Positions 1 to 10,684 of a stretch of 64,000 bases of DNA are shown here, one piece after another; the stretch's first letter is position 1, and each line of letters starts with the position of its first letter. The notes under the pieces were generated by a model, which saw only the letters and a list, made by a program, of their open reading frames with translations, was not told the origin of the DNA and ran no database searches. Both the position numbers and the translations under genes were made by a program. The DNA is from Bisporella sp. PMI_857 (taxonomy: Eukaryota > Ascomycota > Leotiomycetes > Helotiales > Helotiaceae). Location of the stretch: the NCBI GenBank assembly GCA_021307315.1, contig JAJSPD010000036.1, positions 429,140 to 493,139 on the forward strand, in the 5' to 3' direction.

Positions 1-307
1 CCATACGAGTTACCCCGTCCTTCGAAGCCACCATATTAACGGTATCTATTAAGTGGGCACTTCCTATATTGGCTGCGCCGTAACAGCCTCCCAGCTGCCA
101 AAATGAGGAACCCAGGCAGCACCAAAAGAGAGCAGAGCCAGGATCGCAAAGATTGTCATTCTGTAACAAGTTCAAGGGATAGCTGGAACGCATATTTAGA
201 GTCGAATAAGTAATGAGACGCCTTTTATGTACCCAAGAGCTTTTTTTTTGCAAGACATTCTGTGATTGCTTAACATTGCCTGTTTCGATCAGCCTCGTCG
301 TACAATA
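1..307. other. Unassigned left edge of window
   Basis: I see no convincing gene here. The stretch ends at the TA dinucleotide that borders the Tc1/mariner element on its right. Confidence 0.5.
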
Positions 308-433
308 TACGAAGGTACAGCGGTCATTTATTCTACTATTACTAGCAGGGGGATCCCCCTGGCCACCTAATATCTAACCTAACAAGGTAACATCATCAAA
401 ACCGCGTTCACATCGCGTTCAGTACAACTTTCT

Positions 434-1821
434 ATGCAGTTCAATGCTAAACAGGTGCACAGAATGTCTCTTCGCCGGCCTGTTTTGTCTACTATAAAGC
501 CTAGTGTGTTCTATAGTAGCATACCACTCAACCAGCCACCTCCTCCGAATACGAGTGATCCAAATTACCTTCCTTTACCTCCACCACGCGTTATATCTCA
601 GCCAGCAACCGTACGCGCTCCTGTTCGCTATTCAAAAGCTCAAAAGCTTAACCGAGATCAACGTCGAGCATGCCAGCTTTTAGACAGTATAGAGTGGTCT
701 TATCCTCAAATTCAAAAGCAACTAAGTAACACTATTCGGCAGATTGGTTACGTATGTCATTAGCAAGCTACTCCAAAGAAAGGCACTGGTAGAGAGCCTA
801 TTTTATCTCAAGCTCAAGTCGAAAAGCTTGTTGACTTTGTATGTGCTTCTTGTACGAACAAACGCATGTTATATCAAAAGCTTTCCGAAGTTCTTGAATT
901 TAGAGTCAAAAAAATGCTATTCGCAACGCATTAATTAAAGAAGGATTTTCTCGTTGTATTGCTTTTCGCAAACTTCCTTGTTCTGCAAAAACCGCAAACG
1001 TCGACTCGATTAGGCTAAAAATCATGTAAATTGGACTATAGAACAATAGTATCAAATACTATAGACTGACCAAACTTAGATTACTAGCGGACAACACACT
1101 AAAACTTGGGTTACTCGGCGCTCTTACGAACAGTTCGATTCTTCTTACATCGTCGATCGCATACAACGAAAAATAGAATAGATGTTTTAGGGTTGGTTTC
1201 ACGGTGGTACAAAAGGACCAGGTATATTTTGGAGAAAATATTAAGGTACCATCAAAGAAGAATTCTTCCGAGCTTATACCGTGCCAGTTATTCATAGCTA
1301 TATTACTTTTCGAAGCCGACAAGAAATACAGCTTCAACTTATGCAAAACGGTGCTCCAGGTCATTCTGCTACGAATACAAAAGCAGATCTTGCAGAACGC
1401 GGTATATATGTGATTTATTGGCCTCCGTTAAGCCCTGATTTGGATCCTATCGAAAAAGTGTGGAATATCATGAAAAACTACATTCAAGACAACTTTCCTG
1501 AAAACATGACTTACAGTCAAACCTGGTTATATCGGAACGCTCGGTGCCAAGCCAACCTTCCGATATATAGAGGTTTCCGATATAACGAGGTCCATTATAG
1601 CTACCTAAAGCTCGGCGGATCCGAGGTTCATTCCGATATACAGAGGTTTCCGATATAACGAGTTCCGATATAACCAGGTTTGACTGTACGATCAGCTACG
1701 CAACGCGGTGAACGAAGCCTGGGATCAAATAGGAGAACGTGAATTCAAAGAATTAATAAAGCAAATGCCAGAAAAGTGCCAAGCTGTAATAGATGCTGAA
1801 AGAGATATTACACAATGGTAA
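434..1821 (+). pseudogene. Tc1/mariner transposase remnant
   Basis: The product would have cut and rejoined the element's ends at TA sites. The N-terminal helix-turn-helix part is readable from 434 to 763, then shifts frame near 760. Homology continues through 'GTGREPILSQAQVEKLVDF' and 'GWFHGGTKGPG' in other frames. The C-terminal DDE_3-like part (1281 onward) has 'APGHSA' and 'WPPLSPDLDPIEKVW', the signature of this superfamily. The Asp expected just before 'APGH' is replaced (MQNGAPGH), so the catalytic triad is damaged. The frame is interrupted at 1512 by a MITE and resumes after it to a TAA at 1819-1821. Family assignment is firm; activity is excluded. Confidence 0.85.
1514..1686. mobile_element. 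173-bp MITE nested in the transposase
   Basis: Perfect 25-bp inverted repeats begin CAGTCAAACCTGGTTATA at 1514-1538 and end as their exact complement at 1662-1686. TA duplications flank it at 1512-1513 and 1687-1688. The interior repeats GGTTTCCGATATAACGAG-like units and has no coding capacity. Leaving out the MITE and one TA puts the host reading frame back in register, which confirms the boundaries. It is probably mobilised by a Tc1/mariner transposase encoded elsewhere. Confidence 0.9.
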
Positions 1822-1956
1822 AATAGTCAATCAAAACACCATGGCGCATCACCAACCATCTCGTGAGAAAGGATTACTACATTAGGTTAAGCGTTGTTGT
1901 GGCAGGGGGATTCCCCTGCTAGTAATAGTACTATAAATGACCACTGTACCTTCGTA

Positions 1957-2364
1957 TAGTTTCACTGGTTCCTCAATCCTCCCAGGCCTCCACCTTTCAA
2001 GGATCGCATATTACGCGCCACACCAAGGGGCTTTCCGAAGAATAAAAGCGAATACGATCACCAAGCCGAGACTATGCGAATAAACTCGGACATTAAATGG
2101 ATTTCATTATTCTCCAAGCTGCCCGTAGTTTCGGTAACCCCCAGTACGGAACCTGACAGAAACCCCTCATACCCTGCTTGTCAACCCCCTAATCCTGCGC
2201 CATGACCTTCGCCTACGCTTCGGTTGTTACAGGTGGCCGTAACTAACAACGTTTTAATAGGAAATTGTTGCCTGAGAATGACCATCTCAATGAGGCTCCC
2301 TTGTGTCACAGCTTTAAGAAAATCTTGCCATGGTCAGCAACGTATGATCGCGCATCATGTCATA
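1957..2364. other. Unassigned spacer between two DNA transposons
   Basis: I see no open frame of note and no recognisable repeat in these 400 bases. Confidence 0.4.
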
Positions 2365-3017
2365 ACGTACCTGATAAGCAAGTGGTACAGATAAGTAAGT
2401 GAAACAAGGCGGTTTTACCGCAAAAAACGCGCTTTTTCAGAACGTGTTATTTCAATTACTATTTTATTTAACTTTATAAAACTTTGCATATAACGATTTA
2501 ACTGTAATTCTTATACGTTAGTGAAGTTTGAAACTAATAAATTAATAGTTATTTAGTGTTAGTACCCATTTATATGTAATTATGATCATGTGACTAGCAC
2601 CTGAAACGTGGGACCTCGAGCCTACTCAACCCCTTAGAACAAGAGCTCACAACAATCAAGAATCAACCATCAATCAAGACTTATCCACCAACCTCAACGA
2701 GCATTGCGCATGAAACACATGCGTGCGTACCCTCAAGTTAAAGTATAAGTAATTACTCCAACCCGGGTGTTCCCACATTTAAAACCTGAAATTACAGGAG
2801 TTATTTTAGCGTAAAATCTTATATCTATATACTTATAATACTCAAACTTTCAAAATTTGAAATATTGTTTGTTTATATACTTGAAATATTATGTATTAAG
2901 TTTTAAGAGCATTAATAAAATAGTAGTTGAAATAACACGTTTTGAAAAAGTGTGTTTTTTGCGGTAAAACCGCCTTGTTTCACTTACTTATCTGTACCAC
3001 TTGCTTATCAGGTACGT
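2365..3017. mobile_element. Non-autonomous element with 104-bp inverted repeats
   Basis: The sequences at 2365-2468 and 2914-3017 are inverted copies starting ACGTACCTGATAAGCAAG, with about four mismatches in 104 bp, all C/T or G/A transitions. TA flanks both sides (2363-2364 and 3018-3019). No transposase is encoded. The interior is AT-rich and contains a segment (about 2560-2690) related to the dispersed repeat at 5733-5906. TA target sites and ACGTA termini suggest a Tc1/mariner-class (pogo-like) derivative. Confidence 0.8.
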
Positions 3018-4321
3018 TATCGATAGTTGTTTATATAACCAACATCAATGAATCCTCCCACCCAGGACCATTGCGCGCCGTCTGATCCGTCGCCTTGTCA
3101 AGGATGTCCTCCAATCTACCCACCCCCACCACAAGCCGTCTTCCCACTTCCCCAGGGATTCAATACGGAGGACTCTTCAAGAGAAAATGCCCAGACATAG
3201 ATGCTGGCGGCGATGCAGGCCGCTCCCGCACTTGGGCATCAAGTACGTCCGACTTCAACAACAATAACAAAGGCACAGGTGAAAAAACAGTACAATAACA
3301 AATGCTGGCATTATGGAGCAAGCCCCGCGGACGTCTGCCATGTTATTGGCAGCAGAGATGTTAGGATTTGAGGATCCAGGTAGCTGGCACGTCTCTGACT
3401 GAGCAAGCCACACTAGCGCTGTTCAAATAGAGGAAGAAAGTCACGTGGCCTTCAGAGAGTATAGGGCAAATAAGTATCAATTGCTGAAGGTTGTAGAACC
3501 TAAACTACAGGAGATAATCCCTCTACTTATAGAGATACAATACTCACATGTCATCACACTGATACCTACTGTTGCCTACCGTTGCCTACAGGTGCCTACC
3601 GGTGCCTACACTAGACTAGGTATGATCCTTAGACCTAGCCTGTTCAACAAGCGCGGACGACTTTTCTCACAAATTACTAGAGATCTGCATGCTACATACA
3701 CACAAGCGATAGACAGCCTGAATTGCATCACCAATATTCCTCTTGATTGTTACTGTGTATTTCATGTTCTAACAAGAGCTAACGGTAAATAGCGCATGGT
3801 TCAGTGGGGGCCAATCTAATGTCCTGACAAATGAGACTCGCATTGGTTTTCGAGTGGGCTTTGTTCAAGGTGGCAAATGCAGCCTCAAAACGAGCCGTGG
3901 AGGCTGTGTTGACGGAGGGCTTATGTTGTCGGGCGGTGCTTGCGCCAGCATGAAAGGCTGCAATTGCAACCTTAAATCAACTTTTCAACCAGGTCATAGA
4001 AGCCTGAGCGCTTGATTAACATTATTCCAGCGTCATGACAACCCAATTTTGTTGATATGAAAATCGTGGATGAAGAAGCGTCAGCTTCGCTAGAATATTT
4101 CCCCATCGGCCACACATACTGCTGGAAGCTCTTCCGAAAGTCATGGTCCATCTCAGCATCGCGTCCAAAATCTCTTAAAAGAATTTTAAAGCAACCTCAT
4201 GCGAAGATTTCATTTGGATTCTGGTTCCGGGTAACAGTTGATGAATATATTCCACAACCTCTTCAGGCTGCTCCGGTGAGACCTTGGGAATCGTGCTCCG
4301 AGGTTTTTCGAATATCAACTG
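3018..4321. other. Gene-poor stretch with a short minisatellite
   Basis: A decamer close to GTTGCCTACC is repeated about five times at 3565-3612. It lies inside an otherwise unremarkable open frame (3445-3792, + strand, 115 codons) whose product I do not recognise. The open frame at 4057-4407 also has no recognisable domain and may be chance. Confidence 0.4.
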
Positions 4322-5394
4322 ATGCTCGTTTATATTGTGAACCCCTACCAGCCTCTGGAATACCGGCAGTTCAGAACTTTAAAGCTAATGCAGGGAACGA
4401 TATCTGACCCTTTGACAATTCAGCTCCAGATTCAAGATACAGACAGCAATGTGAACTTTGAAGCTCTTTCGTATGTCTGGGGGGGGGTTGGGGGGGGTTC
4501 AATGATGACGCGGCAGTCTCGATTTTACAACAAGACTCAACGGTGATCGAATACCGGGTGACACAAAATCTGGAAACACCCTTGAGAAGACTTCGACTTG
4601 AGCATATGGATAGAGTAATTTGGGTGGATGCAATTTGCATTAATCAAGCCGATTTATCAGAGCGATCTCATCAGGTTGCAATGATGGGAGACATCTACAG
4701 AAAAGCGGATAGGGTAGTGATTTGGCTTGGAGATGATACCAACGGAACTTCAAAAGGCATTGAAATGCTACGGCATTTCATTGACCCGGCCAAGGTAAAG
4801 TTCCAATCGCCAGCATATTTCACGCGCTCCTTGATTCAGACCTTTGCACCTCCTCGAACGTCGACAAGAAGCGATGCTGAGTCTCAATTCAGCGACGAGA
4901 TCCAACAAAGCATACGATGTGTTTTGTCCAAACCATGGTTTTTGAGAGTATGGACAGTACCTGAGGCAGTCCTTTCCCAAAGAGCAATGATCCAGTGCGG
5001 CGATAACACGGTAGAATAGACAAATGATTTTCAAGAGCTTCGCAAAATAAGAGTACGTGTCAAATCGGCCGCGATTTCTCCTCAGTGGAAAGCGATCTTT
5101 CAAGGCAAAGAAGTTGATTTGACGCCTTTTCTAGACCTTATCGAGGCACAGATCCGAGAAGTTGCACTTCAAAATGAAATTCCGATCCCAGAAAAAGATC
5201 TCTTGGATATAATGTATGACTTCCGGTATAGACAAGCAACTGACCCTCGAGACAAGATCTACGCTATGCTTGGACTAGCTCAAAGCAAACGTGTTCAAGT
5301 TAAGGTAGATCCGGACTACACTGAAACAGTCGAAGATGCGTACAAAAAACTAGACAAAGCATTGGAAGAACTGTATGGAGATCTTGGCATTTGA
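4322..5394 (+). pseudogene. HET-domain (heterokaryon incompatibility) gene, broken
   Basis: HET domains trigger cell death when unlike fungal individuals fuse. Recognisable blocks are 'FEALSYVWG' (about 4465), 'VIWVDAICINQADLSERSHQ' (about 4615) and 'YRKADRVVIWLGDD' (about 4700), then 'RQATDPRDKIYAMLGL'. Two breaks are visible. The frame shifts in a G9-TT-G8 tract at 4479-4497, directly after the 'YVWG' motif. An in-frame TAG stands at 5017-5019, where HET proteins often have Trp (a TGG to TAG change would fit RIP). After this stop the frame stays open to 5394, where it ends far short of the usual 600 or more residues. The poly-G shift could be a sequencing error; the TAG is less easily dismissed. 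Confidence 0.8.
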
Positions 5395-5397
5395 AGT

Positions 5398-7306
5398 CCG
5401 AATCTAATCACCGTTTTGCATGCTTCATTTGTCAGTTTCAGTAACTGCAATGTTAGGAATTTATAGAGCTCATAATCATTTACAAGATGCAATCACTTTA
5501 CTTGGTATAATATCTCAAGCGAGTCACTTACAATTCGACTAACTTACGCTTTTTGTCGTAAAATTTTGCTCTTCAGTTTATCCGACTGGATCTGAGATAA
5601 TGCCGTATGGTGCTTGGAACCACAAACATGGTATCTGACTAAGAAACTGCTCTACATAACAGAAAAGAAAGCAAAGTGAAGCGCATGGGTCGAAGTTTCT
5701 ATTCCGAACATATCCAGAATTCTAATCTAAATGTTTGGTAACTATTTGTATGTAGTCATGATCATGTGACCAACACCTGAAACAGTGAGACCTCGATCCT
5801 ACTCAACTCCATAGAACTAGAGCTTAGAACAATCAACAACCAAGAATACCAGCAGAAACATAGCCAATATCTACTACGTCTTTTGCCACGTGGTAGGCAA
5901 CCGACACTGAAATTGGTACCGTTGTGTTTAAAGATGCTGTGGTCTCTCTGTCACGAATCCAAATACAGGCGCCGTTACAGCTGTTTGTAGGGATTTTTAT
6001 ACGAGGATTCTAAACCAAGGAGGAAACGTGTAGCTGCTGCTGGTGGTGTGGTTCTATTTTGCGTCTTGATGGTGGTTACGTTACAAGTGCCGCGTGACCT
6101 CCTAAGCTCCGGAAACAAAGAAAGGATGTTAAAGGATGGGTCTCTAGTATGATATAGTTTCCGCGTGAGCTAGTGACTCTAGGCATATACAGGAACTAGC
6201 GTTATGCCCTAACTGCTATTATAACAAGGCGGTAACGTAGAAAATCTAAAGAATTGCAAAAAGATTTAGAATGTACAGGCGCCTTCCTCTTTTGCGCTAC
6301 CCTCCTCCGCCCCATGGCCATCGCAGCAGTCTGTTATATATGTAGTAATACAAAGGAAAGTGGAATACAATAAAACCCCTAGTTTAAATTAGGTAACCAT
6401 TAAAAAAGCTTATCGGTTCCTTCGCGTGTGCCAAGAAGCTTTGAAAAGTCTTGAAAAAGGTATGGCGAGAAAAGAGGATTTGTTGATTTCCGACCTGCGA
6501 TACGGCAGAAAAAAGAAATGGATTGAGGTTTTCGGACGGCCGCACAAACAGTTGGGTTCGAACAAAAAGTGCTGAAATCGTTCGTATAGGCCAGAAAGTC
6601 TCCATTGCCGTTGCGAGCGGCTATTAAGTGACCTAGGGCCTTCTGGAGCAACGAGAGCTTATTTGGAGGTAAAAAAGCCGTTGAGATTAAGATAGATTAG
6701 TACAAAAGAAATGGAGTGGCCAGCTACTATTCGAAGTGCTTTTAAGGAAGCTGAAGGCCACGAAGCGCTTTTGGGATGCCCAGGAGTATAATGGAAGTAC
6801 GCTAGGGACTTGGGAGGCCCCGCGGCGGGCGAAGCATCAGCAAGCCCGTTGCCCGGCACCTGGAGGCGCGCTGAGACCCAACGGACCTGGATGGCCCCTT
6901 TACAGATAGCTGGGTGTCGAGGCTGGGTTAGCCAGGCTGCTTGTAAGTCGAAAGCCGACTGAAACGTGTCTTCTTCGTCACGAATACAAACCTAAGAGCC
7001 AGTGAAAGCTGTTTGTTAGGTGCTTTGATTACAAAAAAACCAAACTAAGGAGAGATAGTAAAGCTGGAGAGCTGTCGGCTAAGTCCGGTTCCCAGGCTAT
7101 GGGCCACTAGTCCCAGTTAAGGAACACACGCGAACTGGTTTGCGTGCTAACCATTGTACCACACTACTCCAGCACCTTACAGTAGATGCACAGCGCGTAT
7201 CGTAACAGTTAAAATATATAATAAAAGTAATCTTAATACTTACGAGCTTAAATAATTTAGTGACTTTCTAAAACATATACTTGTTATTGCTCGAAACATA
7301 TATTAA
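5398..7306. other. Repeat-rich spacer with LTR fragments
   Basis: No convincing gene is present. It holds three dispersed-repeat fragments. At about 5733-5906 is a complement-strand copy of the repeat at 7535-7707. At about 5949-6085 a unit begins TGTCACGAATCC. At about 6977-7152 a TCACGAATACAAACC unit is related to the complement of 41055-41217. A 28-bp fragment matching the 3' end of the TGTCAGGTGCC LTR family lies at about 7158-7185. The open frames at 6384-6651 and 6659-6859 have no recognisable domain. Confidence 0.5.
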
Positions 7307-7492
7307 TGTCAGGTGCCATAACGTCACGTGCTAAGGGGAAGTGAGGGGCTCGGTAAAGGCTCTGATACTTGGCAGGAGTCGCCAGGGGTACAGAGGGTAT
7401 AAGTAGGAGACTCAGAGTGTAGTAGAGAGGGTAGAGATTAGTCTTCGTATCAATATGAGTTGATTTATACCACACTACTCCAGCGCCTTACA
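7307..7492 (+). repeat. Solo LTR, family TGTCAGGTGCC
   Basis: The unit begins TGTCAGGTGCC and ends CAGCGCCTTACA, the TG...CA layout of a long terminal repeat. It is 186 bp and similar along its length to 19825-20004 and 47479-47668, including 'GTCTTCGTATCAATATGAG'. No internal retrotransposon sequence adjoins it. Flanking pentamers are not a clear duplication. Confidence 0.75.
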
Positions 7493-7534
7493 AATAAAAT
7501 TTACAAGTCAAATTTTAAATTGTATTATATTAAT

Positions 7535-7707
7535 TGTCGGATACCTATCACGTAGCAAAAGGCGTAGTAGCTATTGACTACGGGTTTTCTGGTGTGATTA
7601 TAGTTCCTTGATTCTTAGGTTCTAATTTACGGCCTATTGCCAGGTAAGTATAGGTGATAGAAAACCCACAATTCCCGCAATCTAGTCGATCACGTGAAAC
7701 TATCACA
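7535..7707 (+). repeat. Dispersed LTR-like repeat, family TGTCGG
   Basis: A 173-bp unit starts TGTCGGATACC and ends CTATCACA. It contains CACGTAGCAAAAGGCGTAGT, found in opposite orientation at 54480-54650, with a third related copy at 5733-5906. TG...CA ends suggest a small solo LTR. No target duplication is evident. Confidence 0.65.
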
Positions 7708-7918
7708 TCATACCAACATTTATTAAACAAAACTAACGAATCAAAACTATTTTTTCGGTAGTACGCACTACGTTTCCAGGCTTATAGCCGTTAAACGGTT
7801 ATAGTAGTTGATAGAATCATAGAATATAGGTTCGAGTAGAGCATACATATTTATTGTAGAACTCGATAAGGGAACTATCCAGAGAATAATAAATAGAGGC
7901 AACAACGACAAGAGATTA

Positions 7919-8478
7919 CTACGTGACTATTTCACAGAGGCTGGCTATATATTGGCGTCCCTGTATGATTCTTGGGACTCCAACTTCCGTAGGCCGCCCC
8001 AGTTCAAATGGGCTATTACTTATCTGCCGCTGAATGATATCCTCGATCGCTATCATATCAAGGACTCTGTACTCCTTGCCTGCTAGGATTCCTATTCCAT
8101 TGTGCATGAGATGGTTCAGTCGGACAGATTTTAGGTTTAAACAATTCCCCATCTCCACAAAGATTGGTTCCCCGGAGCCTTCTCCCAATTTGAGCGAGAA
8201 TAACTCGGCCTCCACTAAGGTGAGGCTATACTTGGTCAAAAATTCAAGCAAATGTAGAGAGGTCTTTGAAATTCTAACGTGCCCAAGTTGAGAATCAGTA
8301 AACGGGGGAGACTAAGGGACGCGAGAAAGTCTGTTGGTAGTGCATCGCCAAGATTGTCGGAATGCAAAACCAGTCCCTCTACTGCTGAGGCTGCGGATTG
8401 GACCAGTTCTAATATGCCATGGTAGTTCACTAGTCCGGATTCAGCTGTCCAAAGTGGTTTCATCATCAAATGCCTCAA
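7919..8478 (-). pseudogene. Leucine-rich protein remnant
   Basis: Two overlapping frames on this strand read as one interrupted protein. One (8478 to 8236) contains 'SLPRLLILNLGTLEF'; the other (8251 to 7919) continues 'LEFLTKYSLTLVEAELFSL'. The alternating leucines recall the leucine-rich C-terminal part of fungal F-box proteins, but no F-box is visible. The join near 8240 needs a one-base shift, so I treat it as a decayed gene. Confidence in function is low. Confidence 0.35.
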
Positions 8479-9147
8479 TTCCCAAACACATGTGTGTACG
8501 ACAAGGGGGTCTAAGGGGGGGGTTCTTGAATTATCCCTATCAAGGCAGGGGTATCCAAGCCAATATATCCTAGATACAGCTCTTCGATTTCCAATTGCGA
8601 CACATATAAGGCACTTGTAATTGCCCTGAACAGTCGTGGGCCACTCTCAGTATACCCACTATAATCATGCAGAAACCAATTTTGCTACTGGCTGCGTGAG
8701 CCCTCCAAAATTCTCACTATCCTAAATTTTTTGTAACTGGGATATAGCCGCAGCCAAGCTAGCTATATCCACGTAGCTCTCCCCTATCTGTTGTCGAATT
8801 AGCAACCATGGCGATGTATCTTATATGGCTTTTCGAATTCTTCTTGCGTATATGGTTTAGAACCTTGGTACATCTCTCGGGAGGCTCCGAATTGCTCAGG
8901 CGTTGAATCAACCTCAAAAGATTCAAAGAGAAAGACCAGGCGAACACCTGGAGACCTCGAGATTTAAAGGAGGCTTGCACAACTTCGTGCTTCGTGAACA
9001 AAGGTAATATGCTTGAAAACATGAAAACCTCACTTATGTATCATCAAATCTAGCCGACGGACAGTTAAGGCGCTAATAGTTTAGACAGCTGGGCACTGGT
9101 GTGACGAACGCTCCTTATGTAGGATGGGAGGGTCAAGGTCCGCTAGA
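8479..9147. other. Unassigned spacer
   Basis: An 87-codon open frame on the minus strand (8759-9022) has no recognised domain. No repeat was noticed. Confidence 0.35.
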
Positions 9148-10408
9148 TCAAGGCCCCGACGGAGGTTGGACAGGATGCTTCCATGCCATATATCCAACAT
9201 AAGCCTGAAAGCCGCCAAGTCCCAAACCTAACACTCCCAATAAAATCGCAAGAACAACACCAGCAAGAGTAGCCATCATCACGAATCTCGCACTGCTATT
9301 TCTCTCAAACCATTTTTCAAGCCCTCTAGGAGTAGGGTTCACTAATTCGTGGTGCAGATCTCCCAATCGAGCCCCGAAATAATGATATTGGGCAGTGTGC
9401 TCGTTTGGGTTGCGGATTGAGGCTGAATCATACCGCAGGCTGTCGGTGTCGAAGTTGCAGGTTGAGGTCGAGGTGAGAGAGAGTAGAAGCTCTTTGGACT
9501 TGGAATCTGTGAGAGGAAAGAGAACCTTTTGGATAGAGTCTAATACCTCGATGGCGAGTGCTCGAGGGAGCGCGCCGCTGAAGATTACACATATTAGCAT
9601 CGCGGTCTACGTGGATTCTCTCCGGCCCAACAGTCAAAGGGCGAATTGACCTCTCCCTCGTCAGTTTGAAGTTTTACCGTACTTACATTTTAATATGATC
9701 AGGCACAGATAAATTTCGGGGCTGGTCCTTCGTAAGCCTCAGCTGCTCTTTTAGAAAAGCAGTATGATGGAAAATCTCGACTACAGCAGCCTTCTTATCA
9801 AGTCTTAAATGATTCCTTAAGTCGTCCGTTGGTTGGAAATTTAGTCGTGCGTGCTTCTTCAACTTGGTTGCTTGAATATTCTCCTTGATATCCTCAATGC
9901 TTGGATGGGCGTTTTGTGGGAATATATCATGGAGGAATTGTGAAAAAGTGACATCGTTATGCCAACGAGTCTGTTGACTACCATGCTCTAACAAGACGGA
10001 GGATTGATGAGATGCAGAACAATTGATCATCATGGCGACCCGAGCGGCTAGGTTAAGAGCACGCTCTTGATCGCCACGGGGGGGACGATCCGTGAAAAGC
10101 TTCTCCAATAACTCCGCTTTGGTGAGCTCGGGGTTTAATTTCAATTCCCCTATGATCCGGAATAAGTCCTCATAAGATGCGAGACCTGGAGTCTGGCCAG
10201 GCGCCAGATGGCACTCGTAGCTTGATGTGGAAATCTTGAAGAAGTCGAAGTATCGACCGAGTACTGTTGATCTTGACCATGGGCAATCCGGAGTTGTGCA
10301 AGATTTTCCCGCGAGGCAGTCCGTACAGATGGACCAAGACCACAAGACCTTTCCAAGCTCCTGAAGTTGGGCAGTAGTAACTTTTCCTAGTGGAAATTGC
10401 GATGTCAT
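9148..10408 (-). CDS. Conserved fungal protein with C-terminal membrane anchor
   Basis: I read two exons, 10408-9687 and 9577-9148, with a 109-bp intron (GTAAGT donor at 9686, CTTCAG acceptor at 9578). The frame is kept across the splice and gives 383 residues. The C-terminal third ('EVLDSIQKVLFPL', then 'YHYFGARLGDLHHEL', 'NPTPRGLEKWFER') resembles a widespread uncharacterised ascomycete family. A hydrophobic segment follows ('MMATLAGVVLAILLGVLGLG'), with a short polar tail, so it is probably a single-pass tail-anchored protein. The N-terminal part has paired cysteines ('CTDCLAGKSCTTPDC'), perhaps metal-binding. It is divergent from the trypsin-like gene, 276 bp away, so a shared promoter is possible. 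I do not know its function. Confidence 0.8.
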
Positions 10409-10684
10409 TATTGGTGAAGCACAGGAGTTTTCATACGAATTCTACAAACTTTGAAAATAGTTATATCTTACCTGCGGTTCGTTGTTAACACTTTCAGAGA
10501 CGAGGCTTGGTCTGGTGTTTCAGCTGGTCGGGCTGTGCAATTCTCTATGTCGGTGGCGTTCGTCAACGCAACGCCAAGCTCGGTGTGAGTATCTGTATCG
10601 CACTGCCACAGGCCTTCGCATGCAACTCTTTAACACCAAAATCTCCTCTCCTCATTCTAACAAGCTTTCTCTTATTTGTAAACC

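Larger units (their letters stand above)
308..1956 (+). mobile_element. Degenerate Tc1/mariner-type DNA transposon
   Basis: The element is bounded by inverted repeats of about 60 bp. The left end reads TACGAAGGTACAGCGGTCAT and its near-exact reverse complement closes the right end at 1956. Flanking TA dinucleotides lie at 306-307 and 1957-1958, the expected Tc1/mariner target duplication. The inverted repeats continue inward through a GGGGGATCCCCC-like block. The body carries a broken transposase and a 173-bp MITE. The exact boundary is uncertain by 2 bp because TATA occurs at both ends. Confidence 0.82.

Noticed and set aside
3445..3792. A 115-codon plus-strand frame
   Set aside because: Contains a decamer minisatellite and no recognisable domain; not supported as a gene.
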